Assembly: GCF_001644015.1 (NCBI RefSeq)
Contig: NZ_LUUI01000157.1
Coordinates: forward strand, 1 to 48,301
Direction: 5' to 3'
DNA from: Methylomonas lenta
GTDB lineage: Bacteria > Pseudomonadota > Gammaproteobacteria > Methylococcales > Methylomonadaceae
DNA length: 48,301 nt
Position 1 is the stretch's first letter. Every line of letters begins with the position of its first letter. Below, piece after piece: positions 17,286 to 25,804 of this stretch. The position numbers were made by a program, and so were the translations under genes. The notes under the pieces are model-generated. The model saw only the letters and a program-made list of their open reading frames with translations. It ran no database searches and was not told where the DNA came from.

Positions 17286-17506
17286 CGCAATAAAGCACGT
17301 GCTTTTTTAGCAACCTCTTGACCTGGAATGGCTTGAGTCATTCCTAGGTCCAATTCTGCGGCTCGACGGGCCGACTCCTCGCCCCACAAAGTCTCGAATT
17401 CCGCATCTGATACTTCTTCCAAACTTAATAACAAACGTTTTGCCAATGCAGCCCTGTCCTGAATGGGTAGGGCGAAGACTTCGGATTCAAGTTGAGCGAG
17501 GTTCAT
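17282..17506 (-). CDS. Addiction module antitoxin
   Basis: This 74-residue acidic protein matches the addiction module component family. It has an N-terminal helix, a central LSLEEVSDAEFETLWGEESARRAAELD, and the short Cys-free C-terminal IPGQEVAKKARALLR that usually wraps the toxin. GGAG lies 8 nt before the ATG. It overlaps the toxin gene by 4 nt, so both are made from one message and autorepression by the pair would be expected from the family. A palindromic repeat sits just upstream, between this gene and ilvD. Confidence 0.85.
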   Translation of the reverse strand: MNLAQLESEVFALPIQDRAALAKRLLLSLEEVSDAEFETLWGEESARRAAELDLGMTQAIPGQEVAKKARALLR

Positions 17507-17527
17507 GGTTTGTACTCCAATGTTGTT

Positions 17528-17548
17528 GGGTTACGCTAGCGTTAACCC
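17528..17548. repeat. Palindromic repeat downstream of ilvD
   Basis: The 21-bp stretch is almost a perfect palindrome: gggtta-cgct faces agcg-ttaaccc with a one-base bulge. It lies in the 52-bp gap between the ilvD stop and the antitoxin start. On the minus strand it is preceded by GTAGGCA and followed by CAACAACATTGG, the layout of a family of dispersed GTAGG...CAACATT palindromes common in proteobacteria (from memory). It might terminate ilvD or act as an operator for the antitoxin, but no T-run follows. Confidence 0.55.
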
Positions 17549-17558
17549 TGCCTACATG

Positions 17559-19253
17559 TCAATCCAAATTATCCGTCACAGCACCTTTAGAAGCCGAACT
17601 CACTAGCTTGGCATATTTAGCCAACACGCCACGGGTATAACGTGGTGCAGGTTGCTGCCATTTTTCCAGGCGGCGGGTAATTTCGTGCTGATTGACGTGC
17701 AAGGTTAATTGTTTGGTTTCGGCGTCGATAGTGATTTCGTCTCCGTTTTGCACAACCGCTAACGCACCACCAACATGGGCTTCGGGTGAAATGTGACCAA
17801 CCACGAATCCGTGTGTGCCGCCGGAGAAACGGCCATCGGTGATCAATGCCACCTCTTTGCCCAGACCTTTACCCATAATGGCGGAGGTAGGAGAGAGCAT
17901 CTCGCGCATGCCGGGGCCGCCTTTGGGGCCTTCGTAGCGGATCACGATGACATCGCCTTTGACGATGCTGCCGTCCAAAATCGCTTTCAGAGCTTGTTCT
18001 TCGGCGTCAAAGACTTTGGCTTTGCCGGTAAATACCAAGCCTTCCTTGCCGGTGATCTTGGCGACTGAGCCTTCTGTAGCCAGATTGCCGTATAAAATCG
18101 CCAAGTGGCTGTCTTTTTTGATCGGATTGCTCAGCGGATGGATGATGTCCTGGTCGGCTGGGTAAGCTTGGACATCAGCCAAATTTTCGGCCAGCGTTTT
18201 ACCGGTAACGGTCAGGCAGTCGCCGTGCAGTAGACCGATGTTCAACAATACTTTCATCAATGGCTGGATGCCGCCGATTTCGACCAGTTCCGCCATTGAA
18301 TATTTGCCGCTAGGTTTCAGGTCGGCCAGCATGGGCACTTTTTCGCCGATGCGGGTAAAGTCGTCCAGGCTCAGGTCGACGCCGGTAGCGTTGGCCATCG
18401 CCAGCAAATGTAACACGGCATTGGTCGAGCCGCCGAGGGCGATGATTACGGTTATGGCATTTTCAAACGCCGGCTTGGTCATGATGTCGCGTGGCTTGAT
18501 GTCATTTTTCAATAACTCCAACACAGCAGCTCCCGCGCGTTCACAGTCCAGACGTTTGTCTTTGGAAATTGCGGTTTGCGCGGAACTGTTAGGCAAGCTC
18601 ATGCCCATGGCTTCGATAGCAGAAGCCATGGTGTTGGCGGTATACATGCCGCCGCAAGAACCGGCGCCGGGAATGGCTTTGGCTTCGATTGCTGCCAGTT
18701 CGGCATCATCGATTTTGTTGTTGGCACGGGCACCAACGGCTTCAAACACCGAAACTACGTCCAGTTTTTTATTGTTATGACAACCAGACAAAATGGTGCC
18801 GCCGTAAACGAATATCGCTGGACGATTCAATCTGGACAAGGCAATCATGCAGCCTGGCATATTCTTATCACAACCGCCGATAGCGACAACGCCGTCGAAA
18901 CCTTGGCAACCGACTACGGTTTCGATGGAGTCGGCAATCACTTCCCGCGATACCAGCGAGTACTTCATGCCTTCTGTACCCATCGAGATGCCATCAGAGA
19001 TGGTGATGGTATTGAAGATCACCGCTTTACCATTGGCGTTATCGACACCGCGTGCCGCATCGTCCGCTAGATGATTGATATGCATGTTGCACGGCGTGAC
19101 CATGCTCCAGGTCGAGGCAATGCCGATTTGGGGTTTTTTGAAGTCTTCGTTTTTAAAGCCCACGGCATGCAGCATGGCGCGACTCGGAGCGCGTTCCATG
19201 CCGTCGACAACGAGTGAGGAAAAATGGCGAGTTTTATCGTTTGATTGGGACAT
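17559..19253 (-). CDS. ilvD: Dihydroxy-acid dehydratase
   Basis: IlvD dehydrates 2,3-dihydroxy-isovalerate and 2,3-dihydroxy-3-methylvalerate in valine, leucine and isoleucine synthesis. The 564 residues are close to the short IlvD type. Cysteines expected to hold the Fe-S cluster are C55 (TPCNMH), C128 ([10 protein letters not shown]) and C200 (GAGSCGG), each in its conserved motif. MYTANTM and the C-terminal [19 protein letters not shown] also match. The three-cysteine pattern suits the [2Fe-2S] type, but cluster type cannot be proved from sequence. Other ilv genes are not in the window. The gene is complete with no frameshift. Confidence 0.95.
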   Translation of the reverse strand: MSQSNDKTRHFSSLVVDGMERAPSRAMLHAVGFKNEDFKKPQIGIASTWSMVTPCNMHINHLADDAARGVDNANGKAVIFNTITISDGISMGTEGMKYSLVSREVIADSIETVVGCQGFDGVVAIGGCDKNMPGCMIALSRLNRPAIFVYGGTILSGCHNNKKLDVVSVFEAVGARANNKIDDAELAAIEAKAIPGAGSCGGMYTANTMASAIEAMGMSLPNSSAQTAISKDKRLDCERAGAAVLELLKNDIKPRDIMTKPAFENAITVIIALGGSTNAVLHLLAMANATGVDLSLDDFTRIGEKVPMLADLKPSGKYSMAELVEIGGIQPLMKVLLNIGLLHGDCLTVTGKTLAENLADVQAYPADQDIIHPLSNPIKKDSHLAILYGNLATEGSVAKITGKEGLVFTGKAKVFDAEEQALKAILDGSIVKGDVIVIRYEGPKGGPGMREMLSPTSAIMGKGLGKEVALITDGRFSGGTHGFVVGHISPEAHVGGALAVVQNGDEITIDAETKQLTLHVNQHEITRRLEKWQQPAPRYTRGVLAKYAKLVSSASKGAVTDNLD

Positions 19254-19309
19254 GGGTTATGTTTCCAAAAATTATAATGGGCTATAGAAGAAAGCAGGAT
19301 GGGTTTTCT

Positions 19310-19948
19310 TTAAAAAGTGTCCCAAGTACTGGTGCGTCGGCGCCAGCTAAGTTTAGGTAGGAGAAAACCGAGTAGCACGCCTAGTAGGGCTAGGCTGCCT
19401 CCGTATACGAACCAGTCTTGATTGGTGTTGTCAGTGAGGGCCTGATTTTCCCGCTTCAAATGTTCTAACTCTCTTTCTGCACTAATCACGCGTTCTTGTA
19501 GTTGATCACGTTCTTGTTTGAGTTGAATTGCATTAGTCGAGGTATGTTTTAATTCGCTCAGTTCAGTGCTGAGGCTGTCTCGTTCTTTGATGGCGTTTTC
19601 GCCATTGCCGGCGGATTCTTTCAGTCGTTGATTCTCTTCTTGTAGTGTTGCCAATTTAGCATTAACCGCCTCCAGTTGTGTGCGACTAATGGGGGTGCTG
19701 CTTAGATAGCGAGTCAGAATGAAACCTTCCGCACCATTCTCGGCTCGCACATAGGTATAGCCATTTTCTGTATTATCACCCAGTAGGGTGAGCGCCATCC
19801 CATTTGGGAGCATTTTGACAATTTTGCTGCGTTCACTTTCGCTGCTGCGCAACGGTAAATCTACGCTATCGGTTACATAAGCGGTTCTGGCTTGTACAAC
19901 TGAGCTACTAGCGAGTAAAACAAGAATACTGACGATGACTTTATTCAC
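19310..19948 (-). CDS. SH3b and coiled-coil membrane protein (YgiM-like)
   Basis: This 212-residue protein starts with a signal peptide (to about 20, ending VVQA), then a bacterial SH3 domain (about 22-86, with LPLRSSESERSKIVKMLPNG and GAEGFILTRYL). A long coiled coil (about 92-175) and one C-terminal transmembrane helix ending in an RRRTSTWDTF tail complete it. The layout matches the TIGR04211/YgiM family of periplasmic proteins held in the membrane by a C-terminal anchor; SH3b domains commonly bind cell-wall peptides. The GTG at 19948 gives the signal peptide. The gene lies between argF and ilvD on the same strand. The cellular role is not established. Confidence 0.82.
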   Translation of the reverse strand: MNKVIVSILVLLASSSVVQARTAYVTDSVDLPLRSSESERSKIVKMLPNGMALTLLGDNTENGYTYVRAENGAEGFILTRYLSSTPISRTQLEAVNAKLATLQEENQRLKESAGNGENAIKERDSLSTELSELKHTSTNAIQLKQERDQLQERVISAERELEHLKRENQALTDNTNQDWFVYGGSLALLGVLLGFLLPKLSWRRRTSTWDTF

Positions 19949-19994
19949 GATGTTAATCTTATCGGCTGACTTAAAATAAAAGATTCTAGCGAAA

Positions 19995-20894
19995 TTATTG
20001 GCAGATGAGAAACTCTAGCAGGGCTTTTTGTGCGTGGAGACGATTTTCTGCTTCCGTAAACACGACACTTTGTGGACCATCCATAACATCAGCAGTCACT
20101 TCTTCGCCTCTGTGTGCAGGCAGGCAATGCATGAATAAAGCATCTGGATTGGCTGCTTGCATGACTGTTGAGTTTACTTGAAAGTCTTTAAAGACACATT
20201 CACGCTTTTTTTGTTCTTCTTCCTGGCCCATGCTGGCCCAGACATCGGTGACGATTAAGTCAGCATTTTTGGCGGCAAGCTCCGGCGTGTTAAAAAATGC
20301 CACTCTATTGGACGCTGGATCAACAATGCTTTGCAGTGGTCGGTAATCAAATGGACAGGCGATGTTCAATTTAAAATCAAATTGGCGAGCGGCATTGATA
20401 TAAGAGTGGCACATATTATTGCCATCGCCGATCCAGGCTACCGTTTTGCCGGCAATGTCGCCCCGTAATTCGAAATAGGTTTGCATGTCTGCCAGTAATT
20501 GGCAGGGATGTAATAAATCAGTCAAACCGTTGATGACCGGTACCCTGGAATAACGAGAAAACGTAGTGACGGTTTCATGTTCATGCGTGCGCAGCATAAT
20601 ACAATCAACCATGCTGGAAATGACTTTAGCGCTGTCTTCCAGGGGTTCGCCTCGACCAAGCTGAGTATCACGTGGCGACAAAAATATTGCGCTGCCACCA
20701 AACTGCACCATACCCGCTTCAAAAGAAATCCGTGTGCGCGTGGATGATTTTTCAAACACCATTGCTAGTACTTTGCCTTTCAGGGGCTGAAAGTCGGCGT
20801 TTCTATGGGTTTTAAGTTCAATTGCCCGATGAATGAGCTTGCGCAATTCGCTGCTGCTGAGGTCTAGCAGGCTGGTGAAGTGTCTGGGTTGCAT
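19995..20894 (-). CDS. argF: Ornithine carbamoyltransferase
   Basis: ArgF makes citrulline from ornithine and carbamoyl phosphate, the sixth step of arginine synthesis. At 299 residues it has the normal length for the anabolic enzyme. The carbamoyl-phosphate loop SSTRTR is at 50-55, HPCQ at 129-132, and the ornithine-binding HCLPA at 256-260. The sequence is intact. It starts 6 nt after argD ends, so the two are cotranscribed. No arginine repressor box could be recognised by eye upstream of argD. Confidence 0.96.
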   Translation of the reverse strand: MQPRHFTSLLDLSSSELRKLIHRAIELKTHRNADFQPLKGKVLAMVFEKSSTRTRISFEAGMVQFGGSAIFLSPRDTQLGRGEPLEDSAKVISSMVDCIMLRTHEHETVTTFSRYSRVPVINGLTDLLHPCQLLADMQTYFELRGDIAGKTVAWIGDGNNMCHSYINAARQFDFKLNIACPFDYRPLQSIVDPASNRVAFFNTPELAAKNADLIVTDVWASMGQEEEQKKRECVFKDFQVNSTVMQAANPDALFMHCLPAHRGEEVTADVMDGPQSVVFTEAENRLHAQKALLEFLICQ

Positions 20895-20900
20895 AAAATT

Positions 20901-22073
20901 CTAATGGGTGTGTGCTTGTATAAGTGCAGATAATGTTTCGCTTAAAAGCAAAATTTGTTCGTCATTGATCAGCAGTGGCGGTAATAAGCGAATGGTGTTG
21001 TCAGCAGTGACATTGATTAGCAGGCCTTTTTCCAGGGCCTTACCGACCAACTCGCTACAGGGTGTGCTCAGTTCGATTCCTATCATCAGGCCTTGATGAC
21101 GAATGGAAACAATTTGTTGATTGCCGCTGGTGTTCTGGGTAATGGCATCACAAATACGTTTGCCTTTATCGTTCGCCTCAGTAATTAGATTTGTGCTGGT
21201 TAAGGTGTCGATAACTGCCAGTGCCGCGCTGCAGGCCAACGGGTTGCCGCCAAAGGTAGAGCCATGATTACCGGCTGTTAAAATAGCGGCCGCTTTTCCG
21301 CGGGCCATACAGGCTCCGATCGGTAAGCCGTTGCCCAAGGCTTTGGCCAGGGTACAAACATCCGGCAAAATCTCGTTATGCTGATAAGCCAGGAACCGAC
21401 CGGTGCGACCAATACCGGTTTGAATTTCATCCAGCATCATGAGTAATTTATGTTCGTCGCATAGGGCACGAATCTGGTTTAAATAGTTTGCATCAGGAAT
21501 GTTGACGCCGCCTTCACCTTGAATAGGCTCAACCAAAATGGCGACAATGTTTTTGTCTGCCGCAATGGCTTTACTGATGGCCGCTATATCGTTATAGGGT
21601 ACATGTATAAAACCCGGCAAAAGTGGTGCAAAGCCTTGTTTAACTTTGATGTTGCCGGTTGCACTAAGGGCTCCCATGGTGCGTCCATGAAAACTTTTAT
21701 CCATGGTAATAATGACAGGCTGATCTAAGCCTTTTTCATGCCCATATTTGCGAGCAATTTTGATGGCCGCTTCATTAGCCTCAGTACCGGAATTGCAAAA
21801 AAACACATTGTCCATCCCACTAAGATGACAGAGCTTATCAGCCAATTCTTCCTGTAATTTGACGCCGTATAAGTTGGATGTGTGAATGAGTTTTTGGCTT
21901 TGCAGGCAAATAGCTTCATGCACAGCAGGATGGGCGTGACCGAGATTACATACTGCAATACCCGATAAAGCATCCAGATAGCGTTTGCCTTGGCTATCCC
22001 AAAGCCACGCGCCTTCACCGCGTTCAAAAGTCACTGTCTGGCGAGCATAAGTGGGCATGATGTGGCTGGTCAT
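20901..22073 (-). CDS. argD: Acetylornithine aminotransferase
   Basis: This PLP enzyme converts N-acetylglutamate semialdehyde to N-acetylornithine and may also act in lysine synthesis. In its 390 residues, NSGTEANEAAIK (94-105), SFHGRTMG (127-134), the aspartate that binds the PLP ring nitrogen (D215 in MLDEIQTG) and the Schiff-base lysine K244 (TLAKALGNG) are all present. The length and motifs fit ArgD rather than GABA transaminases. Met6 is another possible start; neither has a good ribosome site. It is the first gene of the argD-argF unit. Confidence 0.94.
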   Translation of the reverse strand: MTSHIMPTYARQTVTFERGEGAWLWDSQGKRYLDALSGIAVCNLGHAHPAVHEAICLQSQKLIHTSNLYGVKLQEELADKLCHLSGMDNVFFCNSGTEANEAAIKIARKYGHEKGLDQPVIITMDKSFHGRTMGALSATGNIKVKQGFAPLLPGFIHVPYNDIAAISKAIAADKNIVAILVEPIQGEGGVNIPDANYLNQIRALCDEHKLLMMLDEIQTGIGRTGRFLAYQHNEILPDVCTLAKALGNGLPIGACMARGKAAAILTAGNHGSTFGGNPLACSAALAVIDTLTSTNLITEANDKGKRICDAITQNTSGNQQIVSIRHQGLMIGIELSTPCSELVGKALEKGLLINVTADNTIRLLPPLLINDEQILLLSETLSALIQAHTH

Positions 22074-22331
22074 TGGAATCTATAAATTTATTAATGAAGG
22101 AAGGGCAGTGTTTAAAAAAAAGCCGCGATTATATTTTTTTGAGACATCAGAAGCAATACATTGTTGTGGTTGGGTGCGGTAAATGGTCGCAGTTTTGGCA
22201 AGCAAGAAGTATTTTTCACCTTAACTGTGATAATGTAACTATAAGAAAAATTGGCATTATTTAAAAAATCTGAACTTAAATTGAAGGTGCATGGTTGCTT
22301 TTAATTTAAGTTGAAATTTTATAGGAGCACT
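22074..22331. promoter_or_regulatory. Divergent promoter region with a leader inverted repeat
   Basis: This gap separates the divergent argD and mepK-like genes. Right before the mepK-like ribosome site lies a perfect 10-bp inverted repeat, aacttaaatt (22273-22282) and aatttaagtt (22303-22312), with a 20-nt spacer whose ends extend the stem by further A-T and wobble pairs. An AGGAG site follows at 22323-22327, four nt before the ATG at 22332. The hairpin could be an operator or a leader structure shielding translation; no -10/-35 could be fixed. Nothing else is recognisable. Confidence 0.45.
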
Positions 22332-22922
22332 ATGTTACAACGAATTTTAGAAAATAGAACCAGTGACGACAGCGACATTGTTATGTCAAGACGTCGATTT
22401 GTGGGCCACCTAGTCTGCGGGTCATTATTGACTTTAGGCAGCCCTGTGATTGCAGAGGCCGCAAAAGCTCGCTTTCCTATACATAAAACACTGGCGTTCG
22501 ACAATCTAAATACCGGCGATAAACTCAAGCTGACATATTATGAAAAAGGCCGTTATATCAGTTCCGCATTGCGTGAGATTGACTACTTGTTAAGAGATTA
22601 TCGTACCGGGGACGTGCATCGGATTGATCCTGCTTTGCTGGATCAATTGCACGAGCTGAAAATGATAATGGGGGTGAATCGGCCGTTTGAGATTATTAGT
22701 GGTTACCGTTCACCTCACACGAACGCCAAGCTGCGTAATCACAGCTCCGGGGTCGCTAATAACAGTTTGCATATGCAGGGCAGGGCGATTGATATTCGTT
22801 TGGAAGGTCTTGACACCCGTCATTTGCGTAACGCTGCACTTTCTATGCATCGCGGCGGCGTAGGCTATTATGCAAAATCCGATTTTGTGCATCTTGATAC
22901 CGGCAATTTTAGAACCTGGTAA
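22332..22922 (+). CDS. mepK: MepK/YcbK-like peptidoglycan endopeptidase (M15)
   Basis: This 196-residue DUF882 (peptidase M15-like) protein corresponds to E. coli YcbK/MepK, a periplasmic zinc endopeptidase that cuts peptidoglycan cross-links including meso-DAP 3-3 links. A twin-arginine signal, SRRRFVG, followed by a hydrophobic stretch ending AEAA, points to Tat export. Zinc ligands are H147 and D154 in SLHMQGRAIDI and H187 in FVHLD, with the same spacing as E. coli H133, D140 and H173. The ISGYRSPHTNAKLR segment is the classic M15 signature. The AGGAG site fixes the start. It converges on the LdtD-like gene; in E. coli ycbK and ycbB are also neighbours. Confidence 0.9.
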   Translation: MLQRILENRTSDDSDIVMSRRRFVGHLVCGSLLTLGSPVIAEAAKARFPIHKTLAFDNLNTGDKLKLTYYEKGRYISSALREIDYLLRDYRTGDVHRIDPALLDQLHELKMIMGVNRPFEIISGYRSPHTNAKLRNHSSGVANNSLHMQGRAIDIRLEGLDTRHLRNAALSMHRGGVGYYAKSDFVHLDTGNFRTW

Positions 22923-22941
22923 GTGTCTTTATATTTCCTGG

Positions 22942-24696
22942 TTAACCTGATGTAGTGGTTTTAGCCGTAACAAGGCTGCTATTGTCTGGAAAAGGCATTC
23001 TTCCTAATGCTTTTTCCAGAACTTCATCCTGGTTATAGATGTCGCGGTAAAAATGGATTTGGTTATCCTGATCGACAAATGTAGTAGTGTAAAAAAACAA
23101 TACCGGAATCGGATTACTTAATGATACCCGGCGGGTTTTAGAGCCGGACATAGCTTGTTGTATGGCTGCCAAATCCCAGTTGGTTTCTGGTTGGTTGCCC
23201 AACACAAACTCAGCCAATTTTTCAGCCTCAGCAACTCTGACGCAACCATGACTTAAATCACGCTGATTGCGGTTAAACAAACTAGGTGATGAGGTGTCAT
23301 GTAAGTAAACATCTTCTTTGTTTGGGAAAATGAATTTCACTTTACCCAGAGGGTTCTTTTTGCCGGGTCGCTGTCTGGCACGAACACGACCGTGTTTTAT
23401 GTCGTCAAAAACGCTGTACCAGCCTGAGTCTTGTTTAGAGTAGAGCTGCACTAGTTCTATATCCTGGCTTTGTAGATAGCCAAGATTGTTATACATTTTG
23501 GGTAAAATCTCCTTTTTCATGATGCTGCTAGGAATATTCCAGTACGGCATGAATTCCAGGTATTTCATGTCTTCTAAAAGAACAGGCGTCTGGTTTTTCT
23601 CCGCTTTTCCGACGATGACTTTCATGCTCAATATGTCTGCTTCATTGACGGAATTGAATGCCCGCAACTGAAACGCTGGAATATTCACAATAATTACCGG
23701 ACCAGTGATATCGTCGGGCAACCAGCGCAGTCTTTCCATGGCAAGTTCGATTTGCAGGATTTTTTGCTCAAGTGACTGATTTAGTTTTGCGGCAGTTTCT
23801 TTGCCAATAATGCCGTCTGCTTGTAAATTGTTTTGACGTTGAAATTCTTTTACGCCGGCCTGTAATTTTTTTGAATAAAATTTTTCAGGTTGCAAGTCTG
23901 CCGTTTCCGGAGTCATCGCATTTAGGGTGATAAGTCTTTGACGTAGTTCATCAAGTTGAGGGTGGTGCTCGCCAGGGCGTAGTGCTTTTTCAAAAATCAA
24001 TGGCTCGAAATTGCCATCTGCTGGCGCTTTACGGTAGTCGGCTAGAATCTGCTTTAGTTGTTGGTATTGTTTATATTTTGGTTGCGCAGCTTCAGGTAAT
24101 TGGGCCACAGAGTGTTGATCAATCGCCTGTTTGATCAGATGGGCAGCCTCTATAAACTGTTTGGAGCCAAATGGGCTGGGGTAGTTAAGTTGCTGAGGAT
24201 TGACTCGGCCATGATGTAAATCATTCACAAAACGCAATAAGGCTATCGATAAAGCGGTGTCGAATTTAGCCAGTTCGTTAATTGCGCTGGGAGGTATTGC
24301 GGTTGCAAGTTCGAAGGTTTGCTTTAGGACATCGGCATCGTAATCTCTTGGATCCAGTCCATCGGCACCCGCATTAGTTAAAATGGCTAAGGCTGCGTCT
24401 ATGTTTGTTTGTGATTGGGAGTCGCCCAACCACAAAAACTGGTTGTTAGCTAATTGATAAAGACTAAGTAGTTGGTCGGCTTGTTTTGAAAAGTCGGGTT
24501 TTATCAATAAAGAATTTTGTTTTTCAGCTATCAGTGTCGAAATGGCTGCGGCTGGGGTATTGTTTGGCTGTACCTCGTCAGCGGATGTTGGTTGCGAGGG
24601 GGAAAACAAAACCAAAATAACGGGCAATAGTTTGCCGGTATTGAATGCCAGTTTTTTTAAGCCAATGTTATGTAAAAAATTTAATCGAGTAGTCAC
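22942..24696 (-). CDS. ldtD: LdtD-like L,D-transpeptidase (YcbB)
   Basis: This 584-residue periplasmic enzyme forms 3-3 cross-links between peptidoglycan stems. The layout is a signal peptide (about 12-39), a long helical N-domain, a peptidoglycan-binding domain (about 262-310, with FQRQNNLQADGIIG) and the YkuD catalytic domain. The catalytic motif H466-x-x-x...S482-H483-G-C485 (HDTSS...LSHGCVR) is intact. A capping-loop-like region lies between about 380 and 460. The start is GTG at 24696. It converges with the MepK-like endopeptidase, 19 bp apart, so enzymes that make and cut 3-3 links are neighbours. Confidence 0.92.
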   Translation of the reverse strand: MTTRLNFLHNIGLKKLAFNTGKLLPVILVLFSPSQPTSADEVQPNNTPAAAISTLIAEKQNSLLIKPDFSKQADQLLSLYQLANNQFLWLGDSQSQTNIDAALAILTNAGADGLDPRDYDADVLKQTFELATAIPPSAINELAKFDTALSIALLRFVNDLHHGRVNPQQLNYPSPFGSKQFIEAAHLIKQAIDQHSVAQLPEAAQPKYKQYQQLKQILADYRKAPADGNFEPLIFEKALRPGEHHPQLDELRQRLITLNAMTPETADLQPEKFYSKKLQAGVKEFQRQNNLQADGIIGKETAAKLNQSLEQKILQIELAMERLRWLPDDITGPVIIVNIPAFQLRAFNSVNEADILSMKVIVGKAEKNQTPVLLEDMKYLEFMPYWNIPSSIMKKEILPKMYNNLGYLQSQDIELVQLYSKQDSGWYSVFDDIKHGRVRARQRPGKKNPLGKVKFIFPNKEDVYLHDTSSPSLFNRNQRDLSHGCVRVAEAEKLAEFVLGNQPETNWDLAAIQQAMSGSKTRRVSLSNPIPVLFFYTTTFVDQDNQIHFYRDIYNQDEVLEKALGRMPFPDNSSLVTAKTTTSG

Positions 24697-24910
24697 GGTG
24701 CACCAAACTATGCTTAGGCTAACGCAAGTGGTATGTGTTTGCGTTTCGGGTAATACACACTTTATACAACAAATTCCCTGAAAATGATTATCTTAACGGC
24801 AAAAAATTAATATAAATGATAGGTTTTTGAGGTTGTCAGCTGTGTTTTAGAGCTGGATTGATGTTTTTTATGCAAATTAGGTTAACTAAACCTATTTTTC
24901 GATGCAGTCA

Positions 24911-25777
24911 TTAATTAGAAGAAAGATGGTTAAGGTTGTGTCCGCAATATTTGCAATAGTGGGCATCATCGTCATGGCCAATTGCACCACAATTGGGACA
25001 GGCATCATTGCTAATGTTAGATTTTTTCACTGTTTTCATTAATTCCGAGCCGTAAATCCCTGTCGGCACGGCGAGGATGCCATAACCCATAATCATGATG
25101 ATAGAAGCTGTAATTTGCCCTAGTGTGGTAATGGGAGCAATGTCGCCATAACCGACAGTGGTGAGCGTCACTATGGCCCAGTACATGCTTCGTGGGATCG
25201 AGGTAAAACCCGCATCCGAGCCTTCAATGACATACATTAAAGCCCCAAAAATGACTACCAGTGTCAAAACAGCGTATAAAAACACCAAGATTTTTGTGCG
25301 CGAATTGATTAATGCCGTCATTAGCATATTGGCTTCGCTGAGATAAACCGATAGCTTCATTACCCGAAAAATACGTAGCAAACGTAAAATGCGCACCACC
25401 ATGGTGTATTGGGTTCCAGGCAAAAATAAGCCAATATAGTTTGGCAATATGGATACCAAGTCCACAATGCCATAAAAGCTGCGCATATATAGCCAGGGGT
25501 TTCGAACGCACAGTAGGCGTAGCAGATATTCCACGCTGAACAAGATTGTAAAAGTCCACTCTAGAGTTGCCAATAAATCAGCATTATGATTATGAAAATC
25601 CTCAACGCTATCTACCATTACTACAACAGCACTCAGTGCGATCATAACGATTAAGATGACATCAAAGCGTCTTCCTGTCTTGGTTTCAGAGCCAAAAATC
25701 ACTTCGTTAAGCTTCTCTCGCCATGGTGAAAGCCTGGTCTGTTCGGTGATATCCGATTTGCGATAAATGGTTTTCAT
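24911..25777 (-). CDS. Voltage-gated-type potassium channel with zinc ribbon
   Basis: This 288-residue six-helix cation channel has a helix with regularly spaced arginines (RILRLLRIFRVMK, R129-R138), like a voltage sensor, and the K+ selectivity filter TTVGYGD at 206-212 behind a pore helix. After the last helix comes a short C-terminal zinc ribbon with C260-x2-C263 and C275-x2-C278, which is unusual because most such channels end with a regulatory RCK domain. It lies 27 nt downstream of the ABC permease gene on the same strand and is probably in that transcript. No further function is inferred. Confidence 0.88.
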   Translation of the reverse strand: MKTIYRKSDITEQTRLSPWREKLNEVIFGSETKTGRRFDVILIVMIALSAVVVMVDSVEDFHNHNADLLATLEWTFTILFSVEYLLRLLCVRNPWLYMRSFYGIVDLVSILPNYIGLFLPGTQYTMVVRILRLLRIFRVMKLSVYLSEANMLMTALINSRTKILVFLYAVLTLVVIFGALMYVIEGSDAGFTSIPRSMYWAIVTLTTVGYGDIAPITTLGQITASIIMIMGYGILAVPTGIYGSELMKTVKKSNISNDACPNCGAIGHDDDAHYCKYCGHNLNHLSSN

Positions 25778-25804
25778 AATGTTAAGTGGTTAAGTAAAAA
25801 CTCA

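Noticed and set aside
18238-19070. Long antisense frames across ilvD
   Set aside because: They are shadows of ilvD, with low-complexity translation and no start signals.
22073-22264. Rightward 63-codon frame between argD and the mepK-like gene
   Set aside because: It starts opposite the argD start, has no ribosome site, and its content looks like translated AT-rich leader DNA.
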